Source of the DNA: Symsagittifera roscoffensis
Taxonomy: Eukaryota; Xenacoelomorpha; Acoela; Convolutidae
DNA length: 64,000 nucleotides
Assembly: GCF_963678635.1 (NCBI RefSeq)
Contig: NC_087069.1
Location: forward strand, 44,933,448-44,997,447
Direction: 5' to 3'
Part shown: positions 53,225 to 64,000 of the stretch, in pieces
Layout of the letters: every line of letters starts with the position of its first letter
Position numbering within the stretch: the stretch's first letter is position 1
Made by a program: the position numbers and the translations under genes
Notes under the pieces: generated by a model
What the model saw: only the letters and a program-made list of their open reading frames with translations
What the model was told of the DNA's origin: nothing
Databases searched by the model: none

Positions 53225-53534
53225 GAATGACGTAGGCGATGACGTCATTAACATCAAAGAAAAATTGCGTGGGTGATGACCTAATTATAGAACGACGTCA
53301 TTACCATAAAAGGAAAATTGCGTGGGCGGTGACGCCATTTCTAATTATAGAAAGACGTCATTACCCTAAAAGGAAAACTGCGTGGGCGGTGACGTCACTT
53401 CTAATTATAGAATGACGTCATTACCATAAAAGGGAAATTGCGTAGATGGTGACATCACTTCTATTCAAAGATTGATGTCGTTACCATGAAAGGGTAATTG
53501 CGTAGGCGATGACATCCTTGTTAGCATAAATAAG
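53225..53534 (+). promoter_or_regulatory. five-unit 60-bp array with TGACGTCA palindromes, before polymerase B copy 1
   Basis: Five units of GACGTCATTACCATAAAAGG, AAATTGCGTGGGCGGTGACG and TAATTATAGAA type, 60 bases each. Three perfect TGACGTCA octamers (CREB/ATF-type site) are present and several single-base variants. The last unit carries ATTGCGTAGGCG (53,497-53,508) followed 17 bases later by ATAAATAAG (53,526-53,534). The polymerase ATG is ~185 bases further. A cluster of bZIP-type sites with a TATA-like box is the natural reading. Confidence 0.6.
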
Positions 53535-53718
53535 CTTTATTTTTGCGTTAAATTATTCATTTTGTTTGCCCATCAGATACAGTTATTTGGTTTTTACTTC
53601 AAATTTTACATTTCGTTACTTAACGAAAAGAAAAAGTAAGTTCTTTATTCAATTAATCAATTTGTACATTAAAATTTTATTTTTGGAACATTTCTAAAGT
53701 CCCAAATTTTTTTAGATA

Positions 53719-55789
53719 ATGTCTGACCTTAACCGAACGAGAAAGTCAAATTTGAGGTCTGTGGTCAGGAATACAGGAGATCTGATGCTGCGAGACATCG
53801 AAGGAGATGTGAATGGTTGGAGGAACATAAGTGTCCAAACTGTCGTTTTTATTCAAAGAGCAAAGAGGAGATTGATTATCATGTTGCCATGAAGCATGCT
53901 GAGCCAAGTTCGAAGCAATTAACGGTTTTTTCTTCTTGTGAACAAGAGTTCCCAAGTTACTGCTCTCTCCAACAACATCGGAGAAAGGAACATGGAACGG
54001 AAACCCAGTGATACTGTAGCCGACTTGAACAAGATTGTGGAGGAAGAAGGGGAAGTTGGTGAAAAACTGAAGGAGGAACTTAATGCTTATCAACATCTTC
54101 TAAGGGATACGGAGATGGAAAATGGGAGACATAAGGTATTTAACTTCCAAATGTCCGAGTTAGATACTAAAGTTATCAACGATGAACTTGAAGAAGTCTT
54201 CAACAAGCTCGTTTCTGCTGCTAAAATCAACATTGAACTGGGGTTTGTTCTTCGAAACATTGAGACTGGTTAATATCAATATTTCCAAGCACGTGAAAAC
54301 AATATTTGTTTGAAAAATCTCAATTGCTCTGTACTAAAAGACTTGATAACAATCCAATGAAAAGTGGAAAAATTTGATATTGTAGAGCAATGTACCCAAG
54401 AACGCCAGAACACAAAATGGAGATTCAAGTTGATTACTAACGTTAAATTTTTTGCTGCTTTGCTGAAAAACATTCCAATGCGAAGTCCGGACAATTTCTT
54501 ACCCGAACCTCCACTGAAAAACCGTTTTCTCAACTGTATTTCATGTAACGAAGACAAGGAACCATACAGAGACCATTTGTGTCTTTTCCGCGCATTGGCC
54601 ATGTACATGAACGGACATAATGATCTCGACTCTCATACTAGTAGATACTTTATAGAAGTTATAAACCAAAGTCTGGTTTTGATCCAAAAATTTTTTGTGG
54701 AGTTTTTGTAGAAGACGTATCTATTGTCGAAAAAATTGTGCAAAGAAACATCTTTATATACGATTTCGATATCTGAGAAGATGAATATGTAGGAGAACTA
54801 GCTCGACGAAGTATTGGAAGATTTGATAGAACCGTTAAACCTCTGAGATTCAACAACCATATATTTCATACAAATAATATAGATAATTTCTTCAATTGTT
54901 TTCAGTGTCCTAGTTGTGACACCTTTTTCCACAAATAAGACCACTTCAATCAGCATCTCCTTAGATGCAAGGCTCGAGTGAGACACCTTTACACAAAGAA
55001 TGTGTACGATTTTGGAGAAACCTTGTTTGAGAAGCTTGAGGAGTTCAATCACCCAATTTCTGAAGGTAACAAGATTTTCAATAATCTAGTAATGTTAGAT
55101 TTTGAGTCGATTTTGTGTTCCTATAGAAGAACCAAAAGAAACACAAACTACAACCTGGATTGGAAAACATGTTCCAATTTCAGTTTCTACATCATCGATA
55201 AACCCATCTTTTTTACAACAAGGATTCACAGAACTTGATAATTGATTTTTTAGTCTACCATGAACTGTTGGCTGAAAAAAGTAAGCTGGAGATGAGAAGG
55301 AAATTTCAAGATTTTGAAGTGGCTGTCAATAAACGAATGAGAAATATTTTTGGTCAGCTGAACGAACGAGGTAAAAATTATTCCAGTAACCAGATTGAGT
55401 ACGAAGAGGAATGCATTGAAAAATCGGAAAAAACTGATATGTCAACACAATTCTTGCGAATTCAGAAAAATCAGCTCATTGATTTGAAGCAACATCTAGA
55501 GAGATCTGTAAATACTCTACCTTTTCTTGGATTTAATAGTGGTAGATATGATTTGAATTTGATCAAGTCCTACCTAATCCCCTATGTGATTCGCGATAAC
55601 GAACAAGAAACATCAGTCATCAAAAAAGCGAACGACCTTATATCTTTCAAGTTTGGATATGTACAATTTCTCGATATAATGAAGTTTCTGAGTGGAGCAA
55701 CACTTCTGGACTCGTTTCTCAAAGACTATAAAGCTAGCGAAACGAAAGGAAAACTCAAAGTCGATGAATTTTTCAAAACAAACCACTAG
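53719..55789 (+). pseudogene. Polinton DNA polymerase B, copy 1 (N-terminal and exonuclease half)
   Basis: Starts at the ATG at 53,719 ('MSDLNRTRKSN'). Contains two C2H2 zinc-finger-like units ('HKCPNCRFYSKSKEEIDYHV' and 'CEQEFPSYCSLQQHRRKEHG'), the Polinton-specific 'NIELGFVLRNIETG', 'ERQNTKWRFKLITNVKFFAA', exonuclease motif I 'LDFESI' (~55,100) and motif II 'LGFNSGRYDLNLIKSY' (~55,545). Stops at 55,789 without the palm or fingers, because the duplication joins unit 2 here. Several frameshifts. The family replicates the element by protein priming. Confidence 0.88.
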
Positions 55790-55835
55790 AAATCTGATTC
55801 CAAACCTGATCATGCAAGATTTTGAAATTTGAAAA

Positions 55836-56281
55836 TTTTCAAAGAAATTAAGAAATAAAGAATTTTTCTCGGAAGTTTTGACAATTTTGGGACTTTTTCC
55901 ATAACTTAGAAACTTCTAATAAAAGTCCAGTCAGGTGCAACTCAGCAGTAAGTTTTTTGCTTTGATACGCAATATGTGGATCAAAAGAAACTCTTTGATT
56001 GAGTAATTTTCCCTAAAGATACCTTTACTTAGTCGGAGAACTCTATTTTGGACAACATAAACGTCCAAAAAATTATGAAAAAAGATAGACGTACATCTAT
56101 TTCATCACTGAGATAATCACACGGAACATTTTCTTTTTTCTTGTAGAGTAACTCGAGGAAGTTCAAATGTTTTTTAATTGACACTCTTCAAAAATGATTA
56201 TTTTCGATTCAAATATAAGTCTAGAAACTGTTTAGTGCTGATTGGTTGAAAGTTTTTCTGGAAAATTCAAGAACTTTTGAA
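55836..56281. other. polymerase upstream region, unit 2
   Basis: Counterpart of 52,775-53,224: 'CAACTCAGCAGTAAG', 'TTTGATACGCAATATG', 'ACAACATAAACGTCC'. No coding frame. The shared sequence shows the duplication included ~900 bases of 5' flank. Confidence 0.6.
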
Positions 56282-56480
56282 GGAATGACGTAGGCGATGA
56301 CGTCATTACCATCAAAGAAAAATTGCGTGGGTGGTGACGCCACTTCTAAATATGGAACGACGTCGTTACCATGAAAGGAAAATTGCGTAGATGGTGACAT
56401 CATTTCTATTCAAAGATTGACGTCATTACCATAAAAGGATAATTGCGTAGGCGATGACGTCATTGTTAGCATAAATACGC
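56282..56480 (+). promoter_or_regulatory. three-unit 60-bp array with TGACGTCA palindromes, before polymerase B copy 2
   Basis: Same unit as the copy 1 array but three units only. Three perfect TGACGTCA octamers. ATTGCGTAGGCG at 56,442-56,453 and ATAAATA at 56,471, again 17 bases apart. Polymerase ATG at 56,655. Confidence 0.6.
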
Positions 56481-56654
56481 TTTTTTTGCGTTAAATCGTT
56501 TGATTTTTTTGCCCATCAGAATCAATTTTTTGAATTTTACTTCAAATTTTACGTTTCGTTACTTAACGAAAAGAAAAAAGTATGTTCTTTATTCAATTCG
56601 TACTTTAAGTTTTTAGTTTTGAAACATTTCTAAAGTCCCAAATTTTTTTAGATA

Positions 56655-59600
56655 ATGTCTGACCTTAACCGAACGAGAAAATCAAATGTGAGGACTTTGG
56701 TAAGGAATACAGGAGATCTGATGCTGCGAGACATCGAAGGAGATGTGAAAAACTGGAGGAAAATGAGTGTCCAAACAGTCATTTTTATACAAAGAGCAAA
56801 GAGGAGAGGGTTTATTATGTTGTCAAGAAGCATGCTGAGCAAATTTCGAAGCAATCAACGGTTTTTTCTTCTTGTGAATAAGAGTTCCCAAGATACTGCT
56901 CTCTCAAACAACATCGGAGAAAGGAACATGGAACTAAGCAACGAAACCCAGTGATACGGTAGCCGACTTGAACAAGATTGTGGAGGAAGAAGGGGAAGAT
57001 GATGAAAAACTGAAGAACTTAATGCTTGTCAACATTTTCTGGTGGATACGATGAACTTGATGAACTAAAAAAATCAACGATGAACTTGAAGAAGTCTTCA
57101 ACAAGCTCGATTCTGCTGCTAAAATCTACCTTGCTCTGGGGTTTGTTCTTCGAAAACTTACGACTGGTGAATATCAATATTTCTATGCCCGTGAAAACAA
57201 TATTTGTTTGAATAATCTCAATTGCTCTGTACTATAGCAGACTTGATAACAATCCAAGGAAAAATAGAAAAATTTCGAAATTGTAGACTAATGTACCCAA
57301 GAACGCCAGAACACAAAATGGAGATTTGAGTTGATTACTAACGTTATAATTTTTGCTGCTGAAAAACATTCCAATGCGATGTCCGGACTCTATCTTACCC
57401 GAACCTCTACTGAAAAACCGTTCTGTTAACTGTCTTTCATGTCACAAAGACAAGGAACCATACATACACCATTTGTGTCTTTACCGCGCATTGGCCGTGT
57501 ACAGAAACGGACATATCGATCTCGACTATCATACTTGTAGATACTTTACAGCATTTATACCAAAGTCTGGTTATGACCCTAAGACTTTTCGTGCAGATTT
57601 TGTAGAAGACCTACCTGATGTCGAAGAATTTGTGCAAAGAAACATCTTTATAAACTATTTCGATATCTGAGAAGCTGAACATGTAGGAGAAATAGCTCGA
57701 CGAAGTCGTGGAAGACTTGATAAAACAGTTAAACTACTGAGATTCAACAATCATATCTTTCATACAAATAATATAGATAGTTTCTTCAAGTGTTTTCGAT
57801 ATCCTAGCTGTGACACCTTTTTCCACAAATCAGACCAATTCAATCATCATCTCCTTAGATGCAAAGATCGAGTGAGACTTCTTTATCTAAAGAAGGTGTA
57901 CGAGTTTCGAGAAACCTTGTTTAAAAAGCTATAGGAGATCAATCTTCCAGTTTATGATGATAACAAGGTTTTCAATAATCTAGCAATTTTAGATTTTGAG
58001 TCGATTTTGTGTTCCTACAGAAGAACCAAAAGAAACACAAACTACAACCTGGATTGAAAAACATGTTCCAATTTCAGTTTCTACATCATCGATAAACCCA
58101 TCTTTTTTTACAACAAGGATCTACAGAAAATGAAAATTGATTTCTAAGGATACCTTGAACTGTTGGCTGAAAACAGTAAGCTGGAGATGAGAAGAAAATT
58201 TCAAGATATTGAAATGGCTGTCAATGAACGAACCAGGTAAAAATTATTCCAGTAACCAGATTGAGTACGAATACGAATGCGTTGAGTAATCGGAAGAAGT
58301 TGATATGTCAAAAAAATTCTTGCGAATTCAGAAAAATCAGCTCATGGAGTTGAAACAACATCTGGAGAGATATGTAAATACTTCATCTTTTTTTTTGATT
58401 CAACAGTGGTAGATATCATTTGAGTTTGATCAAGTCCTACCTAATCCCCTATTTGATTCGCGATAAAGAACAAGAAACATCAATCATCAAAAAAGCGAAC
58501 GACTTATATCTTTCAAGATACAATTTTCAATGAAGTTTCTGAGTGAAGCAATAACTCTTTAATCGTTTCTCAAAGACTATAAAGCTAGCGAAACGAGGGT
58601 ATTTTTTCTCTATGAGTTTTTTGATAACCCAGAAAAACTTGACTTTCACGAGTTGCAACCATATGAAGCCTTTTTCAGTAAACTTAGAAACAACAACCCT
58701 CTAGACAAAGACTTCATTGATTATGAGAACCTGAGAAAGACCTGATTGACGAACAACAAGCACTGGAAAAGCTTCAAATCAAGACTATATCTCCATCTGG
58801 TTTGGATAATTACAATTACTTGCAAGAGATTTGGCAGAAAAAGAGAGAGGCAGTGTTCAAAGACTTTTTGCAGTGGAACAACAATAAGGAAGTATTTCCA
58901 ACCCTGGAGGCATTGCAAAAAAAAAATTCGGTTTTTTCATAACAAAGGACTTGATATGTTGAAACTTGGATGTACACTTCCAAAACTAGCAAACATATGT
59001 CTACACAAATCTATAAATTACAAATTTTATCCTTTTTGGGAAAGTGATAAAGATTTGTGTGAAAAAATAGAAAAGATATGACATGTGGACCTTCCATTGC
59101 CTTCACTCCAAAAGCTGTAGTTGATAAAATTTTCATCAGAAATTTGTGGAATGTTTTTAAATCAATCGTTGGAATTGATGCAAGTCAGCTCTACCCCTTC
59201 TCAATGTGTCAACAGGACTGTACACGAGATGGGAATTTGACACTGATATGTAGAAGTTCAAGGCTAGACATAATCGAACTCGCAATTTTGAGAATATGTT
59301 CATGTCTTTCTATCAGGAAACAAGACCATAATTCAACATTGAGAGTTTTTTCACATCTGGAAAACAGAATAAAATTGACTGTTTTTATTTGGACGGTTAT
59401 TGTTCACGGTAAGACGGTAAGACATTGTTCGAAGCATTGGGATGTTACTACCACTTCTGTTCCTGTCAAGAAGTTCGCCCATCTTTTTCAGATCAGGATA
59501 TTGAACGAGGTAATAAGAAGAGAGAGATGGATGGTATGTGACGAGAATACATTAAAGAGAAAGTATACAAAGTTGAATAGTATACAAGATGTGGGAGTGC

Positions 59601-60900
59601 GAGTGGTGGGAAAGTTTCAAAACTAGGAGAAAGATCGAAAATCCCGTCAGAGCCAATTTTCCATACAAGAGACCTCTTTCTATAGACTCCCTTCTAGCAA
59701 AAATAAAAGATGGATCTCTTTTTGGCTACGTTCAGTGCATCTTAGTTGTTCCAGATGAACTGATATCAAAATTTGCGAATTTTCCTCCATCTTTCAAAAA
59801 TACTGAATTGGAAAAAACGATATCGGAGAGTACATGAAGATTTATGCAATTGAAAACGAAATGCTAAAACATCCTCGAAAACGGCTGATATCTAGTTTCA
59901 AGCTGAAAAACTGAACAGTTATTACTACTCTGTTCAACTTTAATTTGGAACTCTTGCAGTGCACCAAAATTTACCGTTTTGTTCATTTTTCTCCTCGGAA
60001 ATGTTTCAATAATTTCGTTCAGTCAGTGTTGATGCTAAAAGAGAATAATATAAAAAGCCTTTGTCAGGAGTTGTAGCAGAATTGATGAAACTTTTAGGCA
60101 ATTCCTCCTATGGATATCAGATCATGGATGTATCCAGACATAAAATCATAAAAATTCTGAACGATGAAAAAACTTATAAGGCAATCAATCGACCACTGTT
60201 TAAAAGACTGAACACAGTTGAGAAAGACTTATCTGAGGTCCAACTGCTGAAATCCACCAGTGAACACAGAGAACCCATCATTGTTGGATTTTTCATACTT
60301 CAGTATGCAAAGCTGAGACTGTTGGAACTCTCCTATGACTTCTTTGACAAGTTCTGTAATGTAAACAAACTCAAAGAGCTGGAGATGTATACAAAATTGC
60401 TTCACTTAGCTCTTGCTGAGGAAATTTTATATGACTGTATCCAATCAGAAAAAGGAAACATAAGGGAAAATGAGGAAAAATGACTGCAGAGACTCTTTCA
60501 AAGCAGATGCAAAATCTAATTTCTTCCCTCGAACGTGTAGCAGTTTCCATAAAAAGTACGTTAAACGGAGCCGGGACTTTTCGAAGAGGAATTTAGGTGC
60601 ACAGAAAAGCTATGCTTATGTAGCACAACTTATTCCTGCAATGACAACAAGTCAGACAATTTCAAATTCAGCTGCAAAGGATTTAACAAACGAGCTCTAG
60701 AACCTTCTGGAGATGGTCCCATGGTAAGGTACAGGGTAACTCTCAATGAAGCAGTTAACCTTACATCTACTAACAGAGGATTTAGAACTATAAGTCATAT
60801 GATGGCCTTATATGAAAAAACATAGAAAAGATTTAGTTATTTTCATCCAAAAAGACAAGTTCAAGATGATGGAATTCATACAAAACCATTGAATTTGTAA
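56655..60900 (+). pseudogene. Polinton DNA polymerase B, copy 2 (full length, heavily frameshifted)
   Basis: Spans the whole protein. N-terminal region as in copy 1; motif A 'IVGIDASQLYPFSMCQ' (~59,170); palm insert region with 'GLYTRWEFDTDM'; 'ELISKFANFPPSFKNTE' (~59,755); motif B 'MKLLGNSSYGYQIMD' (~60,085); motif C region 'KLKELEMYTKLLHLALAEEI' (~60,370), where the invariant Asp-Thr-Asp is replaced by Tyr-Thr-Lys; a C-terminus with 'FRTISHMMALYE' and a stop at ~60,900. More than ten frame changes or stops. Catalytically dead as well as frameshifted. Confidence 0.9.
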
Positions 60901-60999
60901 AAACTGATGCAATGTATTACTTTTATAACAAAAGATGCAATGTTTCAATTTTTCGTACGATGCAGTATTTTGTTGGTGTCTTCTGATAAAGTTGCGGTA

Positions 61000-61580
61000 A
61001 ATTTCAAATACGATGCAGTTTTTTTTATAAATTTTCTTTGAAATTTAATTTTTTCTCTCAAAAAATGTCTTTTTTTGAAGTTCCAGTAGGTTTCAGCATC
61101 GTGTCAAGTAGATGATTCAAAAAATAAGAATATCTAATAAAAAAGTTAATAGGTCGAATTGTAACAAACTTTACCGTGTTTTAAAGTTTTTTTTGAAAAA
61201 GTTTTCAAAAAAGTTCCAAGTTTTTGCCCAAAAACTCTTACCATTACCTTACCATGTATCAAAAATCTAATTAAAAGACCTTCACTCCACAATCTACACT
61301 TAATTAACCTGTGATATTCGACAATTAGATAACGGACGCCGCGATTTTTGCAAAAAAACTAGACACTTTCACCCAAAATAAAAAAAATCATTTTTCTTAC
61401 CATTATCTTACCATAACACAAACAATGAAATCTTACTATTGGTTTTCCCTATCCTAATACATTGTAGACACTATACGTAATCTTAATACATAGCAAGGCT
61501 GGCCAGAAATTTATATCATATCTTAAAACTTGTGGTCAGCCATGCCACCCCCTCCCCCTGATCAGCCTCAGCATCTACTA
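61000..61580 (+). repeat. interspersed repeat R, copy after polymerase B
   Basis: Contains a TTTTGAAAAAGTTTTC fold-back block (61,191), 'CTTACCATTA' clusters (61,235-61,440), 'CCCTATCCTAATACAT' and 'GTAATCTTAATACATAG' motifs, C-rich 'CCACCCCCTCCCCC' and 'ATCTACTACTTAG'. Inverted copies are in units A and B; others at 15.4 kb and 22.2 kb. It abuts element genes in every case and could be the Polinton terminal inverted repeat; unproven. Confidence 0.7.
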
Positions 61581-61589
61581 CTTAGCAAT

Positions 61590-61800
61590 GAACACCAATA
61601 ATGCTTTTCTCGGAATACACCGAACGAATCTTTTTCATTATCAAAAGTTTGGATTGGAACAGATTACTATGAAACTGAATGATAGGCCTTAGCAAGTACA
61701 ACCAATCTTCAGTTCTCAAACGCTTTGACAGCAAATCTGGAAATCCATGTTTGGTGTATACGCTCATTCAATCTAATTATTACATCCGACCGCAGAAATA
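61590..61800 (+). pseudogene. Polinton major capsid protein, C-terminal fragment
   Basis: 'NNAFLGIHRTNLFHYQKFGL' and 'EQITMKLNDRP' match the second jelly-roll of the F54H12.2-like capsid protein ('AFNGS---NPFNF-HF-L--I-L-V-G'). The same segment begins at 63,935 at the window's end. Stops interrupt it. It is followed directly by the protease. Confidence 0.5.
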
Positions 61801-61834
61801 CAGAATACGTCCAACCGGTTTTGACTGACTGAAA

Positions 61835-62272
61835 ATGGTTGGAAGCCAGTCGCTGGATCTGATTCAGAATCGTAAACATCTGAAATATAATCATCTTGGA
61901 GATTTTGCCGCCGACAATTTTCCACCTCTCGTTCCAACCATTTTTCTTTACGATTGTGAACACTTCAAGTTCAGATTCGCCGGGGTCATATTGAAATGTG
62001 AATTGCAACACAAGATTTTTTTTGCTGATCCTCTCGACCTTGTTCTTCAGAAGTACACCAATCAAAATAATTGATTGAAGGAGAATTTTCATCAGGTCAC
62101 TGAATTGAAGACAAAGTTTCCCATAAAAGACTCAAACTCTACAAAGTGCGGTTCTTTTTGTATTCACATTGCACATTTGATTTATGATGAAAAAACTACT
62201 TTTGATTTTGAATTTGTATACTTAAATGATCATATTTTGGAACGTTTTTTAAATCACATGATTTCCCATTAA
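61835..62272 (+). pseudogene. Polinton adenain-like cysteine protease
   Basis: A single frame with one in-frame TGA at 62,072-62,074. 'NHLGDFAADNFPPLVPTIFL' matches the family's 'FLGVFAADELP', 'DCEHFKF' is the catalytic His region (family 'GEHWV'), 'KIFFADPLDL' replaces the family's 'YFDS-G' Asp region, and 'SNSTKCGSFCIHIAHLI' holds the nucleophile Cys with its preceding stretch (family 'QS--S-CG-YC--FL'). The enzyme matures capsid proteins. Only one stop, so relatively recently lost. Confidence 0.6.
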
Positions 62273-62340
62273 CTAACTATTTAATATGGCTGATTTGTAA
62301 ACGTCTAATCAAATTTTGAAAGCACATTCTTTTAGTAATT

Positions 62341-62631
62341 GTGATTTTAACCCAATTGTTAACTGAAAAGAAAAATTCCGAAAAAATATGCTACTATCAA
62401 AATGAAAAAGTACAAACTCGATACAAACTCGATCTGGGATACCATCATACCAGCAACTGGGGTATCCTTTCAGTAATTTCCGGACGGTTTTCAAAGCGCT
62501 GTTTTTCGGCTGAGAGAATAGCGCCGTGCGTTTTCTTCTATTCAGATCCCAAGAAAATTTTTTCTATCATCCTTTTTATAATAACAAGTAAGGTAAAAAT
62601 TTTTTCATTAATTATAGACAAAAACAAATAG
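62341..62631 (+). pseudogene. possible small pVI/pX-like virion protein, remnant 3
   Basis: 'CYYQNEKVQTRYKLDLGYHH' and 'SNWGILSVISGRFSKRCFSA' loosely resemble the small Gly-rich amphipathic protein of the capsid region (compare 'RGIEIGALVSGIV' at 40.7 kb). Position between protease and capsid sequence fits. The match is weak and the tail is hydrophobic noise. Confidence 0.25.
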
Positions 62632-62639
62632 AAGATACA

Positions 62640-62945
62640 CAATACTCGAACGTTTCGTAACCCACATGTTTTTTCTTTGAATTAAAAATTAATTCTACAA
62701 TCTGTTTTTGTATACATTTCAATCAATTTATCATTTAAAATAAGCATCTGATTCATATGTAACAATGATGTTACTTTAAAAAGTTTTCTAGCTCACAAGA
62801 CTTCTCATTAACTACTAGTTTTAAATAATTAACTGATTGTCTTCAAAGTTTTTCTGTTTATTTTAATAACTGTTATTTGGAGTGGTTTTGATAATTTTCA
62901 TTTTGTAATTGAGCCCAAACTGTTTTTGGTGCCTTTAAACGACAA
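62640..62945. other. AT-rich spacer, nothing recognised
   Basis: No frame or repeat of note. Confidence 0.4.
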
Positions 62946-63191
62946 TTGTTTTTGAGAAGACTCTGTGTATATTTCAATGATTTCTTTTTCCAAATTTTTC
63001 ACCAAGATCGTAGAGTTTGTGGAAACATTGAAAGAACTATTTCGCAAAGACCTCAAACAGCAGAAAGAATTTGCGTTTTGGTTCAATTGGAATACAACAT
63101 AGCTTGCCGAGGTGTTGCTGGCGAAAAGGAAGTTTCTATCGCCTCATGGCTTAGAACGGTTTGGTTCTTAATCAACACAATTTTCACATAA
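62946..63191 (+). other. unassigned open frame
   Basis: An 81-codon frame ('NIERTISQRPQTAERICVLV'). An alternative frame over the same bases is more helical and charged ('EFVETLKELFRKDLKQQKEF'), which looks more protein-like. Neither is recognised. Confidence 0.2.
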
Positions 63192-63335
63192 GGATCATTT
63201 AGTATGAAGTTATACATGGTGATCATTAGGGATCATTACTTTTTCATAGAGATCATTAGGTAAGAATAATTTTACATTGGGATCCTTAGTGATAAACATG
63301 TTACATAGAGATCAAAAGGAATAAACTATACCCAA
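63185..63335. repeat. GATCATTAGG-type repeat before the capsid gene
   Basis: Four to five degenerate copies of ACATGGTGATCATTAGG-like sequence at irregular 30-50 base spacing ('ACATAGAGATCA', 'ACATTGGGATCCTTAG'), ending with an inverted copy 'CCCAATGATCCC'. Related to the 51-bp array at 8,862. Confidence 0.55.
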
Positions 63336-63339
63336 TGAT

Positions 63340-64000
63340 CCCTGCGTGTGGTTCACCGTTCCTCGTAGACAAGTCGATGTATTCCCTTTTCTCTGACAGT
63401 ACCCTCTCTGCCAATGGACTCAAAGTCTCAATTTTTAACAGTAACTTTGCGCATAAAAGCTCCATTGGAACAGAAATTTCTAACATCAAAAGACGAAGGC
63501 TCAAATGTCAGGGATATCGTTTTGAAACAATCCCGCTGCGATAGATGCAGCTGATTTCACATCTCAACGAGAACTAGTCCGCAATTCGAGGGATTTTTGG
63601 TTCTATGGACCCACTGGAAATCTTTTTTTTTCATGTGACAAGCATTTGTTGAGCGGTGTTGTCCTCAGACTTTCGAACAGACGCTCTCATGAAGACTTTC
63701 TCGTTGTATCTGAAAATGTTGCGAAGCATTACAAGCTGCAAATACTCAAAGCGATCTTTTAAGTTAGAAAAATGACTGTGACCGAATATGTGCTCTCTGC
63801 CATTGGAGCAACTTTGCTCAAAGTCTTACGAATTACCCATAACAATAAAATTTACCGAAATATTTCTTGCAACAGCTGGTCAGCTCAGCTGGCAACAGGA
63901 AGATATCTCGCGTGAACCATGAGACAAAAAAATAGCAAGGACCACCAACATTGTATTTCTTGGAACAAACCAAACGAATCTTTTTCATTATCAAAACTTT
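63340..64000 (+). pseudogene. Polinton major capsid protein, remnant 3 (runs off window)
   Basis: Starts in the same place as copies A and B ('LFSDSTLSANGLKVSIFNSN', 'FAHKSSIGTEISN', then 'FWFYGPTGN' in another frame) but continues past the point where repeat R truncates them: 'LLSGVVLRLSNRRSHEDFLV', 'RKMTVTEYVLSAIGATLL', a degraded 'YP' region, and the start of the C-terminal 'NLFHYQNF' segment at ~63,980. Typical of the F54H12.2-like capsid order. Multiple frameshifts. Confidence 0.6.

Larger units (their letters stand above)
52775..60900. repeat. tandem duplication of polymerase B with upstream region
   Basis: Unit 1 (52,775-~55,790) and unit 2 (from 55,836) match from 'TTCAAAGAAAT' through the regulatory array and the first half of polymerase B. 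The offset changes from about 3,061 to 2,936 across the array, which has two fewer 60-base units in unit 2. Unit 1 ends in the exonuclease domain; unit 2 continues to the end of the gene. Confidence 0.85.

Noticed and set aside
53746-54096. Minus-strand frame opposite polymerase B start
   Set aside because: Antisense to zinc-finger and polymerase N-terminal sequence that is conserved in two copies.
61709-62092. 127-codon minus-strand frame over the protease
   Set aside because: Antisense; the plus-strand frame holds the His- and Cys-region motifs of the adenain-like protease.

Overview
This looks like a window of an AT-rich invertebrate nuclear genome, most likely a nematode of the Caenorhabditis type. 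That guess rests on gene-poor AT-rich DNA, TTTTCAG-type splice acceptors in candidate exons, a BEL/Pao retrotransposon and Polinton/Maverick (adintovirus-like) elements. It is an inference, since no host gene here fixes the species. There are no bacterial features. One 200-base run of N (21,981-22,180) marks an assembly gap. Most of the recognisable coding sequence belongs to decayed Polintons.

Layout. 1-6.3 kb: Polinton remnant 1, with integrase (+) broken against packaging ATPase (-), then a compact minus-strand gene row and a divergent plus-strand gene that is tandemly duplicated. 6.3-9.1 kb: mostly non-coding, with a 51-bp repeat. 9.1-13.1 kb: a diverged copy of 50.1-52.7 kb. 15.4-15.9 kb: interspersed repeat 'R'. 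16.0-19.6 kb: a BEL/Pao pseudo-element on the minus strand with an internal tandem duplication. 20.3-22.0 kb: a Polinton DNA polymerase B fragment (-), cut by the gap. 22.3-27.5 kb: a ~1.2-kb tandem array. 27.6-28.0 kb: the clearest host-type gene, a small secreted protein with a Frizzled-like cysteine-rich domain (-). 29.0-31.7 kb: another tandem array (~1.17 kb) carrying an exon-like segment. 31.7-37.2 kb: largely unexplained DNA with a tRNA-like relic and a strongly G/T-skewed stretch. 37.2-50.9 kb: Polinton remnant 2, containing a 4.8-kb tandem duplication (A 39,394-44,189; B 44,202-49,103). 51.8-52.1 kb: a conserved unknown gene (-). 52.8-60.9 kb: two tandem polymerase B copies, each preceded by a 60-bp array carrying TGACGTCA palindromes. 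61.0-61.6 kb: repeat R. 61.6-64.0 kb: major capsid and protease fragments running off the window.

How the genes fit together. The recognisable set (integrase, A32/FtsK-like packaging ATPase, adenain-like protease, protein-primed type B DNA polymerase, double-jelly-roll-type major capsid, minor capsid, small pVI/pX-like protein) is the Polinton core needed to replicate, integrate and package. Every core gene here is truncated, frameshifted or interrupted, so these are relics. More interesting is a conserved accessory block on the strand opposite the capsid genes. Its order is PC4-like protein, an unknown 'HDAA/GPGY/GHVTG' protein, then a putative nuclease-like 'NLED-GCPK' protein, then ATPase. 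The block is seen in two independent remnants (three physical copies of two of the genes) and is flanked by a divergently transcribed small gene. A shared promoter-like element (ATTGCGTAGGYG followed by a TATA-like box) precedes both polymerase copies and both copies of the small divergent gene at 50.4 and 9.4 kb.
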